IMG/VR virus record: IMGVR_UViG_3300042465_008968
Coordinates: 1 to 20,606 of that record
Source: a virus
Length of the DNA stretch: 20,606 nucleotides
Direction: 5' to 3' (one strand)
Part shown: positions 1-6,704 of the stretch, piece by piece
Layout of the letters: each line of letters begins with the position of its first letter
Numbering within the stretch: the first letter of the stretch is position 1
Program-made: the position numbers and the translations under genes
Notes under the pieces: model-generated
What the model was told of the DNA's origin: nothing
Databases searched by the model: none
The model's input: only the letters and a program-made list of their open reading frames with translations

Positions 1-244
1 CATCGGGTATATATTTTGCACCTGTAGAAGCATCCGATTCATTGATGTTCATGTTTTTATAAACACTAACGTTACCTTTATTCGAAACAGTTACTCCGTT
101 CTTGTCATTTGCAAAATCTTGCACAAATAAGGGTTGTTCTGAATTCATACCGTAATTTGTTTTATATCCATTATATATTGATTTGTGTTGGTCAAGAATA
201 TTTTTCTTTTCTTCTTGATTCATTTTGAAAAAATATGCGTTCAT
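1..244 (-). CDS. Conserved phage-type hypothetical protein, 3' part outside the window
   Basis: The first 81 codons of a minus-strand gene are visible and run off the left edge. The protein begins MNAYFFKMNQEEKKNILDQH and continues with a hydrophilic, Asn-, Ser- and Lys-rich stretch. I chose the ATG at 244 rather than the internal Met at residue 8. The ATATTTAT box then lies 18 bases upstream, the same spacing as in several other genes here. N-termini of the type EEKxxILxxH occur in small phage proteins that I associate with virions, but I cannot name a family. No TM segment or catalytic motif is visible. The divergent neighbour starts at 307. Confidence 0.75.
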   Translation of the reverse strand, partial: MNAYFFKMNQEEKKNILDQHKSIYNGYKTNYGMNSEQPLFVQDFANDKNGVTVSNKGNVSVYKNMNINESDASTGAKYIPD

Positions 245-262
245 AACAATTTGTTTTTTTTT

Positions 263-270
263 ATAAATAT
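263..270 (-). promoter_or_regulatory. ATATTTAT late-type box
   Basis: An exact ATATTTAT on the minus strand ends 18 bases before the ATG at 244. It belongs to the long-spacing class of this repeated start-proximal motif. Read on the plus strand it looks like the T4 late box TATAAATA, but the geometry fits the minus-strand gene. Confidence 0.5.
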
Positions 271-306
271 ATTGATAATGAACAATAATTTTAATATTAT
301 TTCACT

Positions 307-597
307 ATGACAGTTGATATTAATTCATATGCAGAAAACGCAATACTTTTGGACGGTCTTGAAAGTTGCATCGTGGGTATTGTAGAAGAATTCGGAGGAG
401 GTAACAGAATTCTTTATAGTAAATCTAAAATAATTCAACTCTTATGTGAAAGAGATTTGATGACAGAAGGTGAAGCTGAAGAATTCTATGATTATAACAT
501 ATTAGGACTATACGCAGGAGAACAGAACGCGGTGTTTTTAGATTTGAAGATTAATCCTAAAAAAACATATGAAGGTTGGGATTATGAATTAGAATAA
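307..597 (+). CDS. Small conserved phage hypothetical (96 aa)
   Basis: A 96-residue acidic soluble protein with the layout LLDGLESCIVGIVEEFGGG, then CERDLMTEGEAEEFYDYN, then LYAGEQNAVFLDL. I recognise this as a small protein type common in tailed phages and some bacterial genomes, with no function I can name. The start is the first ATG after an A/T-rich leader without a Shine-Dalgarno. No clear box lies close upstream. The stop codon region overlaps the 3' end of the convergent gene at 589-1221 by 9 bases. Confidence 0.8.
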   Translation: MTVDINSYAENAILLDGLESCIVGIVEEFGGGNRILYSKSKIIQLLCERDLMTEGEAEEFYDYNILGLYAGEQNAVFLDLKINPKKTYEGWDYELE

Positions 598-1221
598 ATG
601 AATATAATTCATCAAAACTTTGGTGGAGTACTTACGCAAGTATCGATTAATGTTTTCTAAAGACATTTCTTTATTTTCTGAACCTAAAACATTCATAACC
701 CCATTAATCATTTCTGCCTGAGCTTGGTCGGAGTTATCTAATACAGTTTCAAACTCATCTTCGTTTGAAATATTTTTATATTCAAACTCATGTTGGATTC
801 TTTTCTTACCCATATAAAGATACGGTGCCGCCGCAATCATATTTACAATTCCTGAGTCTTTTATCATTTTCAAATAATCATTAAGAAATTTCATATTGAA
901 ATTTTTAAAAACGTCAACATTTGACATTAACGTCTTACTTCTTTCATATTCGTCAACCTCATTTATGTCTTTTTTGTCAATCTCAATTTCTTTACTTTCT
1001 TTTTTCTGTTTTCTTTTGTTGAAGTTTTCTAGTTTATCCCATGCGTCGGCACTAGATATCAACGATAATTGACTACCGTTCTCCCATTTTACAACGTATT
1101 GGTCATCTCCGAAAACTCTACTCTTTGAAAGGACAATTCCTTTAAGACCAGGATTCATTTCAGATTCTCCATCCATGTGTAATAAAATCACTTCATCTCC
1201 AACTTCTAATACAGGGTTCAT
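589..1221 (-). CDS. Hypothetical protein with N-terminal SH3/KOW-like segment (210 aa)
   Basis: The first 60 residues (VGDEVILLHMDG, GLKGIVLSKS, YVVKWENGSQ) read as a small beta-barrel of the KOW/SH3 type. A very charged Lys/Glu linker follows at about residues 65-95, then a helical C-terminal half with a hydrophobic stretch near IVNMIAAAPYLYMG. No catalytic motif is visible and no function can be assigned. The ATG at 1221 follows an A-run. An ATATTTAT box lies 22 bases upstream, at the long end of the spacing range. The gene is convergent with 307-597 and divergent from 1273. Confidence 0.75.
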   Translation of the reverse strand: MNPVLEVGDEVILLHMDGESEMNPGLKGIVLSKSRVFGDDQYVVKWENGSQLSLISSADAWDKLENFNKRKQKKESKEIEIDKKDINEVDEYERSKTLMSNVDVFKNFNMKFLNDYLKMIKDSGIVNMIAAAPYLYMGKKRIQHEFEYKNISNEDEFETVLDNSDQAQAEMINGVMNVLGSENKEMSLENINRYLRKYSTKVLMNYIHLF

Positions 1222-1243
1222 TTTTTTAAAGTTTTTATTGATT

Positions 1244-1251
1244 ATAAATAT
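1244..1251 (-). promoter_or_regulatory. ATATTTAT late-type box
   Basis: An exact ATATTTAT on the minus strand, 22 bases before the ATG at 1221. It overlaps the divergent promoter region of the 1273 gene. Confidence 0.4.
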
Positions 1252-1258
1252 AATACAA

Positions 1259-1266
1259 ATATTTAT
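1259..1266 (+). promoter_or_regulatory. ATATTTAT late-type box, short spacing
   Basis: An exact ATATTTAT only 6 bases before the ATG at 1273. If it is a -10-type element, the mRNA would start at or almost at the start codon. Confidence 0.45.
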
Positions 1267-1272
1267 TTATGT

Positions 1273-1911
1273 ATGAATGTTACCATTTTAATTGATGAAT
1301 CACAGAAAACCAAATTGTTACTTGAGTCAAAAGGGACACAATTTTCCAAAATCATAGAAAAAAATTATGATTTAGTCAAAAAAGTTTTGAACGAAAGTTC
1401 GAAACAGATAAATATGGACTTAAAGTTTCTTGTGACATGGGGAGCAACGTTGGGGGGTATGATAGGTCCTATCAATGATTTTGTGAAAGGAAATTTCCAA
1501 ACAATAAATGATATCCAATTAAGTCTAATACTAACAGGGGTTATCGCCACATACTATTTTGAAAATTCAGAATTAACTCAAAAGCTATATAAAAAATTAA
1601 AAGAGGAAGGTATTTTTGGTATATTCATGAAAGTTGTTAAAAAAAGTGATGAATTAATAAACGTTTTTTTGGATTTTTTGGGGAGTTTAGGAATTACTCT
1701 ACATAAAGTCACCAACATGATAAGTTATAGTTTTTTAATTCCAGTCATACCAATGATATATGACATTTGTACAAACGAAATTGGTAGCGATAAAGAAATT
1801 TCCGAAATAATTTATAGATTTTTGAGCTTCGGGTTAGTTACCGTAACAGGTGTTTTATTGAAAGAATTAGTTCTTAAAATAGTAAAAAGGTTTAGACGTA
1901 GAGATGTTTAA
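1273..1911 (+). CDS. Multi-TM protein with capsid-targeting-like N-terminus (212 aa)
   Basis: The N-terminus MNVTILIDESQKTKLLLES resembles the other targeting-like peptides in this window and ends in L-L-E at residues 16-18, a plausible T4-type prohead protease site. The body has several hydrophobic segments: about residues 50-68 (FLVTWGATLGGMIG), 80-95 (LSLILTGVIATYYF), 133-165 (FLDFLGSLGI to FLIPVIPMIY) and 188-203. The C-terminus is basic (KIVKRFRRRDV). I infer a membrane-active protein that could be packaged and delivered with the DNA, perhaps acting at the host inner membrane. No named family is recognised. The end overlaps the convergent metallopeptidase-like gene by 4 bases. Confidence 0.75.
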   Translation: MNVTILIDESQKTKLLLESKGTQFSKIIEKNYDLVKKVLNESSKQINMDLKFLVTWGATLGGMIGPINDFVKGNFQTINDIQLSLILTGVIATYYFENSELTQKLYKKLKEEGIFGIFMKVVKKSDELINVFLDFLGSLGITLHKVTNMISYSFLIPVIPMIYDICTNEIGSDKEISEIIYRFLSFGLVTVTGVLLKELVLKIVKRFRRRDV

Positions 1912-2867
1912 TTTACTAAACCCATCAATTTTTTTATCACAATGTTTTTTTCTTTATCATTAAGTTGATGTATGTCTTCGTGTGATTCGAACCAATCTAT
2001 TATTATTTTATCTAATGGTTGTTTTCTCAGTTTTGATAACCGTTTGAATCCCGCCAACTGAGCTTCTAATTCATGTTTTTGGGTATAATATTTAAGAGGG
2101 TTTTCGGGACTCTTTCTTTTTGATAATTCTCCCCTAACTGATTGACGAGAATGCTCCAACTCATGAGCAATCACCTCGTTCAATTCCCCAATTAAATCAT
2201 ACAACGATTTATCTATATTGTTCGGATTGATAATAACAAGTACTTCTATTACATCATCTTCTTGTGAAAATTCTGCGTTTACCTTAAAGGTTTCTATTTT
2301 TTTTGAAAATTTTATTATCAATTCTATAGAGATTTCCAAAGGGAAGTTTTGAAACTCATATCCCGTCCCATATTCATTTTCAGGTAAATAAAAATTACCT
2401 GTTTTCCCTTTTTTAATAATATTGACAATATCTCTTACAATATTTCTGATTGGTACTCTTGTCATTTTTTGTTCTGTTATTGTTTTAGGTTCATCTACAA
2501 TAATAGAATCTATAAAAATTGGTTTATCTTCAAAATAACGAGTTGTATTATAAATAAAATCTTTAAGATTTTGTTGAAAGTACCAAAGATTATTTTCCAA
2601 ATAAATCGAACTTATATCTTTAGGAACTCGGGAGTTGAGACCAAAAAATAATTTCGAAATATCATTATTAACTCTAATAATTTTGATTTGTACAGATAAA
2701 TAATCTTTCCATTCTCCAACACTTATTAGTTTTTTTATACCTAAAAATTTTACTTTAAAGTCTATATCCGCATTAATCGGTACACTATATATGATAGGTC
2801 CTTTGTAGGTTAAAATTTTATCATCAAAGTATTTGTTCAGTACATTTACTATAACTTTATCATCCAT
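1908..2867 (-). CDS. HExxH metallopeptidase-like protein (319 aa)
   Basis: Near residue 235 the sequence EVIAHELEHSRQSVRGE contains a zincin HExxH motif (H235, E236, H239), followed about 30 residues later by KHELEAQLAGF, which can supply the third zinc ligand (E266 or E268). About 230 residues of mixed, probably beta-rich sequence precede it, with no signal peptide. HELEH helices are typical of phage and toxin-associated zincins. A second HExxH protein of similar layout is at 10573-11607. I chose the ATG at 2867 over the in-frame one at 2873, because the latter overlaps the CTATTTAT box that otherwise sits 4 bases upstream. Substrate unknown; a structural role without catalysis is possible. 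Confidence 0.75.
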   Translation of the reverse strand: MDDKVIVNVLNKYFDDKILTYKGPIIYSVPINADIDFKVKFLGIKKLISVGEWKDYLSVQIKIIRVNNDISKLFFGLNSRVPKDISSIYLENNLWYFQQNLKDFIYNTTRYFEDKPIFIDSIIVDEPKTITEQKMTRVPIRNIVRDIVNIIKKGKTGNFYLPENEYGTGYEFQNFPLEISIELIIKFSKKIETFKVNAEFSQEDDVIEVLVIINPNNIDKSLYDLIGELNEVIAHELEHSRQSVRGELSKRKSPENPLKYYTQKHELEAQLAGFKRLSKLRKQPLDKIIIDWFESHEDIHQLNDKEKNIVIKKLMGLVN

Positions 2868-2871
2868 GAAC

Positions 2872-2879
2872 ATAAATAG
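2872..2879 (-). promoter_or_regulatory. CTATTTAT, one-mismatch late-type box
   Basis: CTATTTAT on the minus strand, 4 bases before the ATG at 2867. It has the same short spacing as the boxes before 11607, 12814 and 16285. Confidence 0.35.
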
Positions 2880-2903
2880 TTTGATTTTTTGAATTGATAT
2901 ATC

Positions 2904-2911
2904 TATATTTT
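2904..2911 (+). promoter_or_regulatory. TAnnTTTG-like -7 element (TATATTTT)
   Basis: TATATTTT matches 7 of 8 positions of the Bacteroidetes -7 consensus. It lies 6 bases before the ATG at 2918, in the same geometry as the perfect TATCTTTG elements at 5730 and 8517. Confidence 0.45.
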
Positions 2912-2917
2912 AGTGAT

Positions 2918-3364
2918 ATGGAATTAATAACAACTTACATTTGTAAGAAAAACGACATCGGAGTTCATGATAACATGTTTGGTGGGACTGTTTTGGGGTT
3001 GATAGACCAAAGTGCAGGCGCTTATTCTGCACAAATTTGCGATACCCCGAGAATGGTTACAGTCAAAATTGATGAATTAACTTTTAAGAATCCAGTAAAA
3101 GTTGGTAACATCATCAAAATATACGGAAAAGTAAAAGAATTCGGAAATACATCAGTAACAATTTACATGGAAGTTAGGAAACACAATGTTTACACTGGCT
3201 CTCAAGATGTTGTGGTTCAAACAAACATTAAATTTGTTAGAATTGATGATGAAGGTAGACCTATTCCAATTTCAGAAAGAGTTAAAAAAAGATATTTCGA
3301 AAGATATGAAGCCTTTGGAAAAGGTCTATTAACATTAGAAGAAAAACAAGAAAATATAAATTAA
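2918..3364 (+). CDS. Hotdog-fold acyl-CoA thioesterase, YciA/BACH type (148 aa)
   Basis: The N-terminal block KKNDIGVHDNMFGGTVLGLID has the family pattern N/D-x-x-G-x(n)-N-x-F-G-G-x-L-x-x-x-D, with N19 and D30 as likely catalytic residues. ELTFKNPVKVGNIIKIYGKV and the following strands continue the hotdog sheet. Length matches YciA-type acyl-CoA hydrolases, which release free fatty acid and CoA. An upstream TTG at 2894 is in frame, but the -7-like element supports the ATG at 2918. The gene lies one base from the IMPDH-like gene, so the two are co-transcribed. A phage might use it to shift acyl-CoA pools or membrane lipids; this is inference. Confidence 0.85.
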   Translation: MELITTYICKKNDIGVHDNMFGGTVLGLIDQSAGAYSAQICDTPRMVTVKIDELTFKNPVKVGNIIKIYGKVKEFGNTSVTIYMEVRKHNVYTGSQDVVVQTNIKFVRIDDEGRPIPISERVKKRYFERYEAFGKGLLTLEEKQENIN

Positions 3365-3365
3365 C

Positions 3366-4397
3366 ATGAACACAAAATTTGATTTCAAAGACATTACATT
3401 AGTTCCTGAAATAATAAGTAGCATTAATTCTAGAAACGTAATCAATATTTACGATGAAAACAATAAATTACCAATTATTGTTTCTCCTATGGACACCGTA
3501 ATAGATGAAAACAACTGTGAATTGTTTTTGAAACAAAATTTGATTGTGTGTTTACCGAGAAATGTTTTTGCTTTCGAAGGTCAGGTTTTTAATTCAGTAT
3601 CATTGGAAGATTTTGAAAAAATTGTGGAGTGGTTTGAAGATGAAAGTTTTGAAAAAGAGACTATAAATCTACTTGTCGATATTGCAAATGGTCACATGGA
3701 AAAATTGTTTCTGTTATGTGAAAAATTTGTTAAGTTCAGAAAAACTCCGTCACACAAATTAATGGTTGGAAATATCGCCAACCCTAAGACCTATCAAAAA
3801 TTTGCAGAATTAGGTGTTGATTATATCAGAGTTGGTATTGGGGGAGGAAGCGGTTGTTTAACCTCTGCTAATACAGGTGTTCATTATCCAATGGCATCCC
3901 TTATTAATGAATGTTATGAAATAAAGAAAAGAGGTGGTTATGATACAAAAATAATTGCTGATGGTGGATTTAGAAACTATGATGATGTTATCAAAGCAAT
4001 TGCTTTGGGGGCTGATTATGTAATGTTAGGAGGGGTTTTAAATAAAACTTTGGAGTCTTCATCAAAAACGAAACTTTTCAAGATGTTTAATTTATCAGAA
4101 GAGAATTCCCAATACATTTGGAATAAATTCCCAATCTTAAGAAAACATTTTTATAAAAAATTCAGGGGAATGAGTACTAAAGAAGTACAAAAAAAATGGG
4201 GTAAAACAAAATTAACCACGTCTGAAGGAATTGTCAAATACAATAAAGTAGAATACACTTTAGAAGGGTGGGTCAATAATTTCAAAGATTATCTCAAGTC
4301 CGCAATGTCTTATACTAATTCAAAAAATTTGGAAGAATTCAAAGGGTCAGAATTCGTTTTCATCACAAAAAATGCTTTGGATAGATTTCATAAATGA
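3366..4397 (+). CDS. IMP dehydrogenase / GMP reductase family enzyme without CBS domains (343 aa)
   Basis: The whole TIM-barrel signature is present: FDFKDITLVPE at the N-terminus, LPIIVSPMDTV (36-45), the catalytic loop GIGGGSGCLT with C164 as nucleophile, IIADGGFRNYDDVIKAIALGADYVMLGG (197-223), the RGMS motif (267-270) and the SEGIVKY flap region (286-292). GuaB enzymes oxidise IMP to XMP and GMP reductases convert GMP to IMP. The length without a CBS pair fits GMP reductase, but phage and short IMPDHs also lack CBS, so the direction is not settled. About 35 extra residues sit between the NAD/phosphate region and RGMS. It is the second gene of an operon with the thioesterase, and the role is nucleotide supply. 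Confidence 0.87.
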   Translation: MNTKFDFKDITLVPEIISSINSRNVINIYDENNKLPIIVSPMDTVIDENNCELFLKQNLIVCLPRNVFAFEGQVFNSVSLEDFEKIVEWFEDESFEKETINLLVDIANGHMEKLFLLCEKFVKFRKTPSHKLMVGNIANPKTYQKFAELGVDYIRVGIGGGSGCLTSANTGVHYPMASLINECYEIKKRGGYDTKIIADGGFRNYDDVIKAIALGADYVMLGGVLNKTLESSSKTKLFKMFNLSEENSQYIWNKFPILRKHFYKKFRGMSTKEVQKKWGKTKLTTSEGIVKYNKVEYTLEGWVNNFKDYLKSAMSYTNSKNLEEFKGSEFVFITKNALDRFHK

Positions 4398-4398
4398 G

Positions 4399-4406
4399 AT
4401 ATTTAT
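4399..4406 (+). promoter_or_regulatory. Orphan ATATTTAT box
   Basis: An exact box in the short convergent gap between 4397 and 4502, with no annotated gene behind it. A GTG codon at 4411 follows 4 bases later. Confidence 0.3.
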
Positions 4407-4410
4407 ATTC

Positions 4411-4509
4411 GTGAAGAATAAAAAATTATTTTCTTGGGTTCTCAGGGGATATTATAATGTATATGATTTATCAATAAAAATTTCCCAATTTCTTCAATTC
4501 CTTATTTGA
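4411..4509 (+). CDS. Possible 32-aa small ORF with GTG start
   Basis: A GTG at 4411 opens a 32-codon frame (VKNKKLFSWVLRGYYNVYDL at the start, hydrophobic end) whose stop overlaps the 3' end of the convergent 4502 gene. The only support is the ATATTTAT box 4 bases upstream, a spacing seen before real genes here. The peptide is basic and aromatic and could be membrane-binding. It may equally be chance. Confidence 0.2.
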   Translation: MKNKKLFSWVLRGYYNVYDLSIKISQFLQFLI

Positions 4510-5071
4510 AAATTACTTTTATTTTCAAATCCCCTCGACCTTTGATTACTCTGTGATATTTTCCCTCAGGTATAAAATATTCTTTACCTTTTATTAATTT
4601 CAAAGGTAATTCATCGTCCAACTGTAATTTCCAATCACTCTCAGTAAGAGGTATTACAATTCTGTCTTGTTCATCCGTATGCCACTTGAGTTCTGACTCA
4701 TCCAAATTTTGTGAAAAAGTTCTAATTCTTTCATTTTTTGTAACCATTTCATTAAAGGGGAGTTTTTCTTCGTCCAACATATATAAAGGTCTTTTGTTGA
4801 ATTGGATATTATAATCATAAAAGTCAACCCCCAATAAAGATAACGCCATTTCAATTTCATCTTGTAAAAATAATTCGATTAGTCTTTCTTTACGACCTCT
4901 CTGATTTGGAACTTTTCTGATTTCTGGTTCAGTATCTATGAAAATATAACCAATAGATTCTGATGGTTGTTTAATTCCATAAACAGAAATGTCTGTGAAA
5001 CCGTCTTTCTCTATTTTCGGTAACACATATTTTTTTAGATATCCATTGAGTTTTTTTTTCAGTCCTTCCAT
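4502..5071 (-). CDS. Cupin-fold protein with HxD...H metal site, possible Fe(II) oxygenase (189 aa)
   Basis: The C-terminal third carries W-H131-T-D133 followed by DRIVIPLTE, then GKEYFIPEGKYH (162-173), which fits cupin motif 2, G-x5-P-x-G-x2-H. H131, D133 and H173 could form the 2-His-1-carboxylate triad of Fe(II)/2-oxoglutarate-type oxygenases, and a basic HRVIKGRG follows. The N-terminal 100 residues are mostly charged helix with no known domain. I recall similar C-terminal modules in phage proteins. The gene starts 4 bases after the stop of the DUF5872-like gene and is surely in its operon. Enzyme activity is plausible but the substrate is unknown. Confidence 0.75.
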   Translation of the reverse strand: MEGLKKKLNGYLKKYVLPKIEKDGFTDISVYGIKQPSESIGYIFIDTEPEIRKVPNQRGRKERLIELFLQDEIEMALSLLGVDFYDYNIQFNKRPLYMLDEEKLPFNEMVTKNERIRTFSQNLDESELKWHTDEQDRIVIPLTESDWKLQLDDELPLKLIKGKEYFIPEGKYHRVIKGRGDLKIKVIFK

Positions 5072-5075
5072 TTAT

Positions 5076-5699
5076 TTACCAACTTCTTGATGATTTTAAT
5101 CCCAATTTTTTTCTATATCTTGAGACATTACAACTCCAATATCCTGCAGTTGTTCTATCTTTCTTTTGGTCACATTTATGACGGGCTCTGAAAGATTTTG
5201 CTCTTGCTTTACTAGCGTTTTTGATTCGTAAATTAGGGTCGCCAAACGTAACTTTTTTTATATTTCCACCAGGAGTTTTAACATATACCGCAAATTTCTT
5301 AGGTCCACCAGGTGTTCTAAATGGACTATTTAATTTGACATTTTTTCCTCTATGTTTCGCCTCAGTAATTATTTCCCAAATATCTTCTTCGTACATAGGA
5401 GCGTCTAAATAAACCTCATTACCATTCTCTAAAACTACTTTTTTTCCTAAATCCGATTCTACTAACCAAGAATCTTCTTCGTTAAGTCTCAATAAATTTT
5501 TATTGTACAATTCTCTAGCCTCATTTATTAAATCAAAATATTTTTCCGAATAAATCCTAAAAATATTTTCACTAAGACTTATCTTATTATCAAGATGATA
5601 CTCCATCTCCTTAGAAACCTTCACTTTTTCAACCAAGGACATGGGTAAATCAACATGTTCCATTAACACTTTTTTAATTATTTGGTTTAATTTTTTCAT
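5076..5699 (-). CDS. Phage protein with DUF5872-like C-terminal domain and targeting-like N-terminus (207 aa)
   Basis: Residues 120-207 have the pattern FRTPGGPKKFAVYV, then TFGDPNLRIK, then KSFRARHKCD and YWSCN. I recall this as a conserved phage module (DUF5872) found on proteins near capsid and prohead protease genes. H174, C176 and C190 could bind a metal. The first 14 residues, MKKLNQIIKKVLME, are amphipathic and end in L-M-E, like the other targeting-like peptides here. The middle region is charged helix. I infer a virion or head-associated protein. The start is the only good ATG; an ATATTTAT box lies 19 bases upstream. Confidence 0.75.
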   Translation of the reverse strand: MKKLNQIIKKVLMEHVDLPMSLVEKVKVSKEMEYHLDNKISLSENIFRIYSEKYFDLINEARELYNKNLLRLNEEDSWLVESDLGKKVVLENGNEVYLDAPMYEEDIWEIITEAKHRGKNVKLNSPFRTPGGPKKFAVYVKTPGGNIKKVTFGDPNLRIKNASKARAKSFRARHKCDQKKDRTTAGYWSCNVSRYRKKLGLKSSRSW

Positions 5700-5718
5700 T
5701 TTAAATTAGTTTTTATTC

Positions 5719-5726
5719 ATAAATAT
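5719..5726 (-). promoter_or_regulatory. ATATTTAT late-type box
   Basis: An exact ATATTTAT on the minus strand, 19 bases before the ATG at 5699. It is back to back with the host-type -7 element at 5730-5737 that serves the divergent gene. Confidence 0.5.
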
Positions 5727-5729
5727 TCT

Positions 5730-5737
5730 TATCTTTG
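5730..5737 (+). promoter_or_regulatory. TATCTTTG, Bacteroidetes -7 element
   Basis: A perfect TAnnTTTG lying 5 bases before the ATG at 5743. A transcript from it would have almost no leader. No clear TTTG -33 element is visible upstream. Confidence 0.6.
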
Positions 5738-5742
5738 TGAAT

Positions 5743-6162
5743 ATGGATAAAACATTATATATTGTTAGAGGTTTACCTGGTTCTGGAAAATCAACATTTG
5801 CCGAAAAATTAGTTGGTTCTGACTTCTTGATATGTGAAGCCGACAAGTACTTTATCGATAAAGAAACTGGTGAGTACAAATTTGACCAATCCAAAATTAA
5901 GGAAGCTCATGAATGGTGTCAATCCCAAGTTGAGACTTATATGAAAGATAGTTTAATAAATGAACAATTCTATCGAGAAATTGCTGTCTCAAATACCTTC
6001 ACACAAGAATGGGAGATGAATCCTTATTTTTTTATGGCAGAAAAATATGGATATAATGTTTTTACATTAATTGTTGAAAACCGCCATGGAGGAAAAAATA
6101 TACACAACGTTCCTGAAGATAAAATAACGATTATGCGTAATAGATTCGAAATTAAATTATGA
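5743..6162 (+). CDS. P-loop kinase, polynucleotide-kinase / NEDD4BP2 type (139 aa)
   Basis: The Walker A motif GLPGSGKST is at residues 9-17. ICEADKYF supplies the Walker-B-like Asp used by 5'-kinases of the PNK group. The C-terminal ENRHGGKNIHNVPEDKI matches the H-G-x-K-N-x-H-N-V-P signature of NEDD4-binding-protein-2-like P-loop kinases, related to the kinase domain of T4 PseT. The likely role is 5' phosphorylation of a polynucleotide or another small-molecule kinase reaction. A GTG at 5737 is in frame but overlaps the -7 element, so I take the ATG at 5743. The next gene overlaps by ATGA, indicating translational coupling. Confidence 0.82.
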   Translation: MDKTLYIVRGLPGSGKSTFAEKLVGSDFLICEADKYFIDKETGEYKFDQSKIKEAHEWCQSQVETYMKDSLINEQFYREIAVSNTFTQEWEMNPYFFMAEKYGYNVFTLIVENRHGGKNIHNVPEDKITIMRNRFEIKL

Positions 6163-6362
6163 GAGATTTTTTCAAACTTATTTTGGTTTTAATAAAGATT
6201 TACATTTTTTGTAAAATCATTTATCTGCTTTACATGACTAACCATTACCCTTCAGATTATCCTATTGAAGGTTTAACTTGGTGGATTTATTTTTTGGTTT
6301 TTGATATTTGGTTGGAATTGAACTTACCTCAAAACAATTCAGATGGGTTTGAGGACAGTTAA
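6159..6362 (+). CDS. Small membrane protein (67 aa)
   Basis: The ATG overlaps the stop of the kinase gene (ATGA), so it is translated from the same message. The sequence has two hydrophobic segments, about residues 5-25 (FFKLILVLIKIYIFCKIIYL) and 38-55 (GLTWWIYFLVFDIWLEL), with an acidic tail. No family is recognised. Being coupled to the kinase does not by itself imply a shared function. Confidence 0.65.
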   Translation: MRDFFKLILVLIKIYIFCKIIYLLYMTNHYPSDYPIEGLTWWIYFLVFDIWLELNLPQNNSDGFEDS

Positions 6363-6368
6363 AACCCA

Positions 6369-6587
6369 TCATTTAGATAATTTTCGAAAGTAAAAATAAA
6401 GACCAAAAAACAATCCCGAGATACAATACAAAATTGAATTTGCGTACCATAAACTCCCTGTTAGAGTAATAAGATAATATTGTACCGCATCGAATCCAAA
6501 TGGGTTGAAAAACATTGCTAACATTAAAAATTTTACTGAGAGATTTTCCAAAAATATTTTTCTCCACGTTCTTATTATTACATTCAT
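6369..6587 (-). CDS. Small membrane protein (72 aa)
   Basis: A 72-residue protein with a basic N-terminus (IIRTWRKIFLEN) and two hydrophobic stretches, about residues 18-45 and 48-68, ending FGLYFYFRKLSK. A second overlapping minus frame (6373-6594) is less plausible because its sequence lacks a coherent membrane pattern. The gene is convergent with the coupled pair at 5743-6362. A GGGGC lies just before the ATG, but I see no promoter box. No family is recognised. Confidence 0.5.
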   Translation of the reverse strand: MNVIIRTWRKIFLENLSVKFLMLAMFFNPFGFDAVQYYLITLTGSLWYANSILYCISGLFFGLYFYFRKLSK

Positions 6588-6616
6588 GCCCCATCTATTT
6601 GGATTTAACTTTTATT

Positions 6617-6636
6617 GATGACAAAAAACAGTCATC
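6617..6636. other. Perfect hairpin GATGAC/GTCATC
   Basis: A six-base perfect inverted repeat around an A-rich 8-base loop, in the divergent gap between 6587 and 6705. There is no T-run, so it is not a typical terminator. It could be a protein-binding site or chance. Confidence 0.25.
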
Positions 6637-6679
6637 CAACAATAAATACATTAAACTTTAAATAATCTGACCTTAGAAT

Positions 6680-6687
6680 ATATTTAT
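6680..6687 (+). promoter_or_regulatory. ATATTTAT late-type box
   Basis: An exact ATATTTAT, 17 bases before the ATG at 6705. It is in the long-spacing class. Confidence 0.5.
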
Positions 6688-6704
6688 AATAAACAAATTT
6701 CAAT

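Noticed and set aside
262-269. TATAAATA on the plus strand, identical to the T4 late promoter, upstream of the 307 gene
   Set aside because: It is the complement of a minus-strand ATATTTAT box whose distance to the ATG at 244 (18) matches other genes. Plus-strand use for 307 would need a longer leader than any other case.
6373-6594. Alternative 73-aa minus frame overlapping the small membrane protein
   Set aside because: It encodes an irregular sequence, while the 6369-6587 frame gives two clear membrane segments. Both cannot be the main gene.
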